This document shows, in pieces, positions 45,029 through 45,160 of a stretch of 45,160 nucleotides of DNA. Location: positions 1 through 45,160 of the forward strand of contig JAIUOX010000031.1 in assembly GCA_020160955.1 (NCBI GenBank). Reading direction: 5' to 3'. Position numbers and translations under genes: made by a program. This stretch comes from Pseudomonadota bacterium. GTDB taxonomy: Bacteria; Pseudomonadota; Alphaproteobacteria; Reyranellales; Reyranellaceae. A model generated the notes under the pieces. That model did no database searches and was not told where the DNA came from. It saw only the letters and a program-made list of their open reading frames with translations. Position 1 is the stretch's first letter. The number at the start of each line of letters is the position of its first letter.

Positions 45029-45160
45029 GCTGACGCCTTCCTGTCGAGCCGCCGGTAGGCCGCGAAGATCAGCAGCGTCACGATCAGCAGGATGGTCGAG
45101 ATCGCCGAGGCCTGTTCCCAGCGCGGGATCTGGTTGATCAGCGTGTCGAGCAGGTTGGAG
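45025..45160 (-). CDS. ABC transporter permease, PotB-like, C-terminal end (cut by window edge)
   Basis: Only the last 44 residues are visible: a TLINQIPRWEQASAIS segment, a final membrane helix (TILLIVTLLIFAAY) and a basic tail, RRLDRKASA. The end matches the C-terminus of PotB-type permeases, and the stop overlaps the next permease start by four bases, supporting the pairing. The rest lies beyond the right edge. Confidence 0.75.
   Translation of the reverse strand, partial: SNLLDTLINQIPRWEQASAISTILLIVTLLIFAAYRRLDRKASA

Overview
The window is a GC-rich (roughly 70%) bacterial chromosome segment, densely packed and without tRNA or rRNA genes. Its gene content and order (ftsH-folP-glmM; yebC-ruvCAB-ybgC-tolQRAB-pal-cpoB-tilS; fau-6S RNA-zapA; tkt-gap; a class I aldolase; thiE; epmA/efp; suhB with a MotA-like/OmpA-like pair; a DUF1489 gene) point to an alphaproteobacterium, probably of Rhodospirillales type. 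The genus cannot be fixed from the sequence alone.

Layout. 1-13285 (all minus strand): a long run for recombination (ruvC, ruvA, ruvB), envelope (ybgC, tolQ, tolR, tolA, tolB, pal, cpoB), tRNA modification (tilS), membrane proteolysis (ftsH), folate (folP) and cell-wall precursor (glmM, cut by the window edge). A terminator hairpin splits it after pal. 13286-13587: no protein gene, but tandem terminators and a candidate small or leader RNA. 13588-15992 (minus): a YmdB-type phosphodiesterase, fau, 6S RNA with a clear promoter, zapA and a coiled-coil protein. 16119-19188 (plus): tkt and gap, closed by a strong terminator. 19231-24964 (plus): a spermidine/putrescine-type ABC importer followed by ureidoglycolate lyase, an unknown 110-residue protein and PuuE-type allantoinase, joined mostly by 4-base overlaps; this looks like a ureide uptake and degradation module. 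25021-26010: class I fructose-bisphosphate aldolase with terminator. 26075-28179: a GST-like gene, a putative sugar O-methyltransferase and a possible 21-residue membrane peptide. 28186-32767: a coiled-coil membrane protein, thiE, epmA, a YjbR/MmcQ protein, efp and suhB. 32845-35630: an ion-channel-like pair (MotA/ExbB-like plus OmpA-like) and DUF1489. 35796-42840: bacterial alpha-2-macroglobulin with its partner pbpC. 42976-45160 (minus): a 99-residue protein coupled to HMG-CoA lyase, then the end of another polyamine-type ABC importer.

Palindromic repeats of one family occur at three places (ftsH/folP gap, inside the ureide transporter operon, and the pbpC convergent gap). In the transporter operon the repeat appears to supply the start codon and first residues of a permease; near pbpC a 62-bp unit carrying the repeat and the end of a gene is tandemly duplicated. 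The most interesting leads are the structured element at 13382-13491, the unknown gene between allA and puuE, the Zorya-like channel pair without its effectors, and the repeat-derived coding sequence. No complete new defence or mobile system was recognised.
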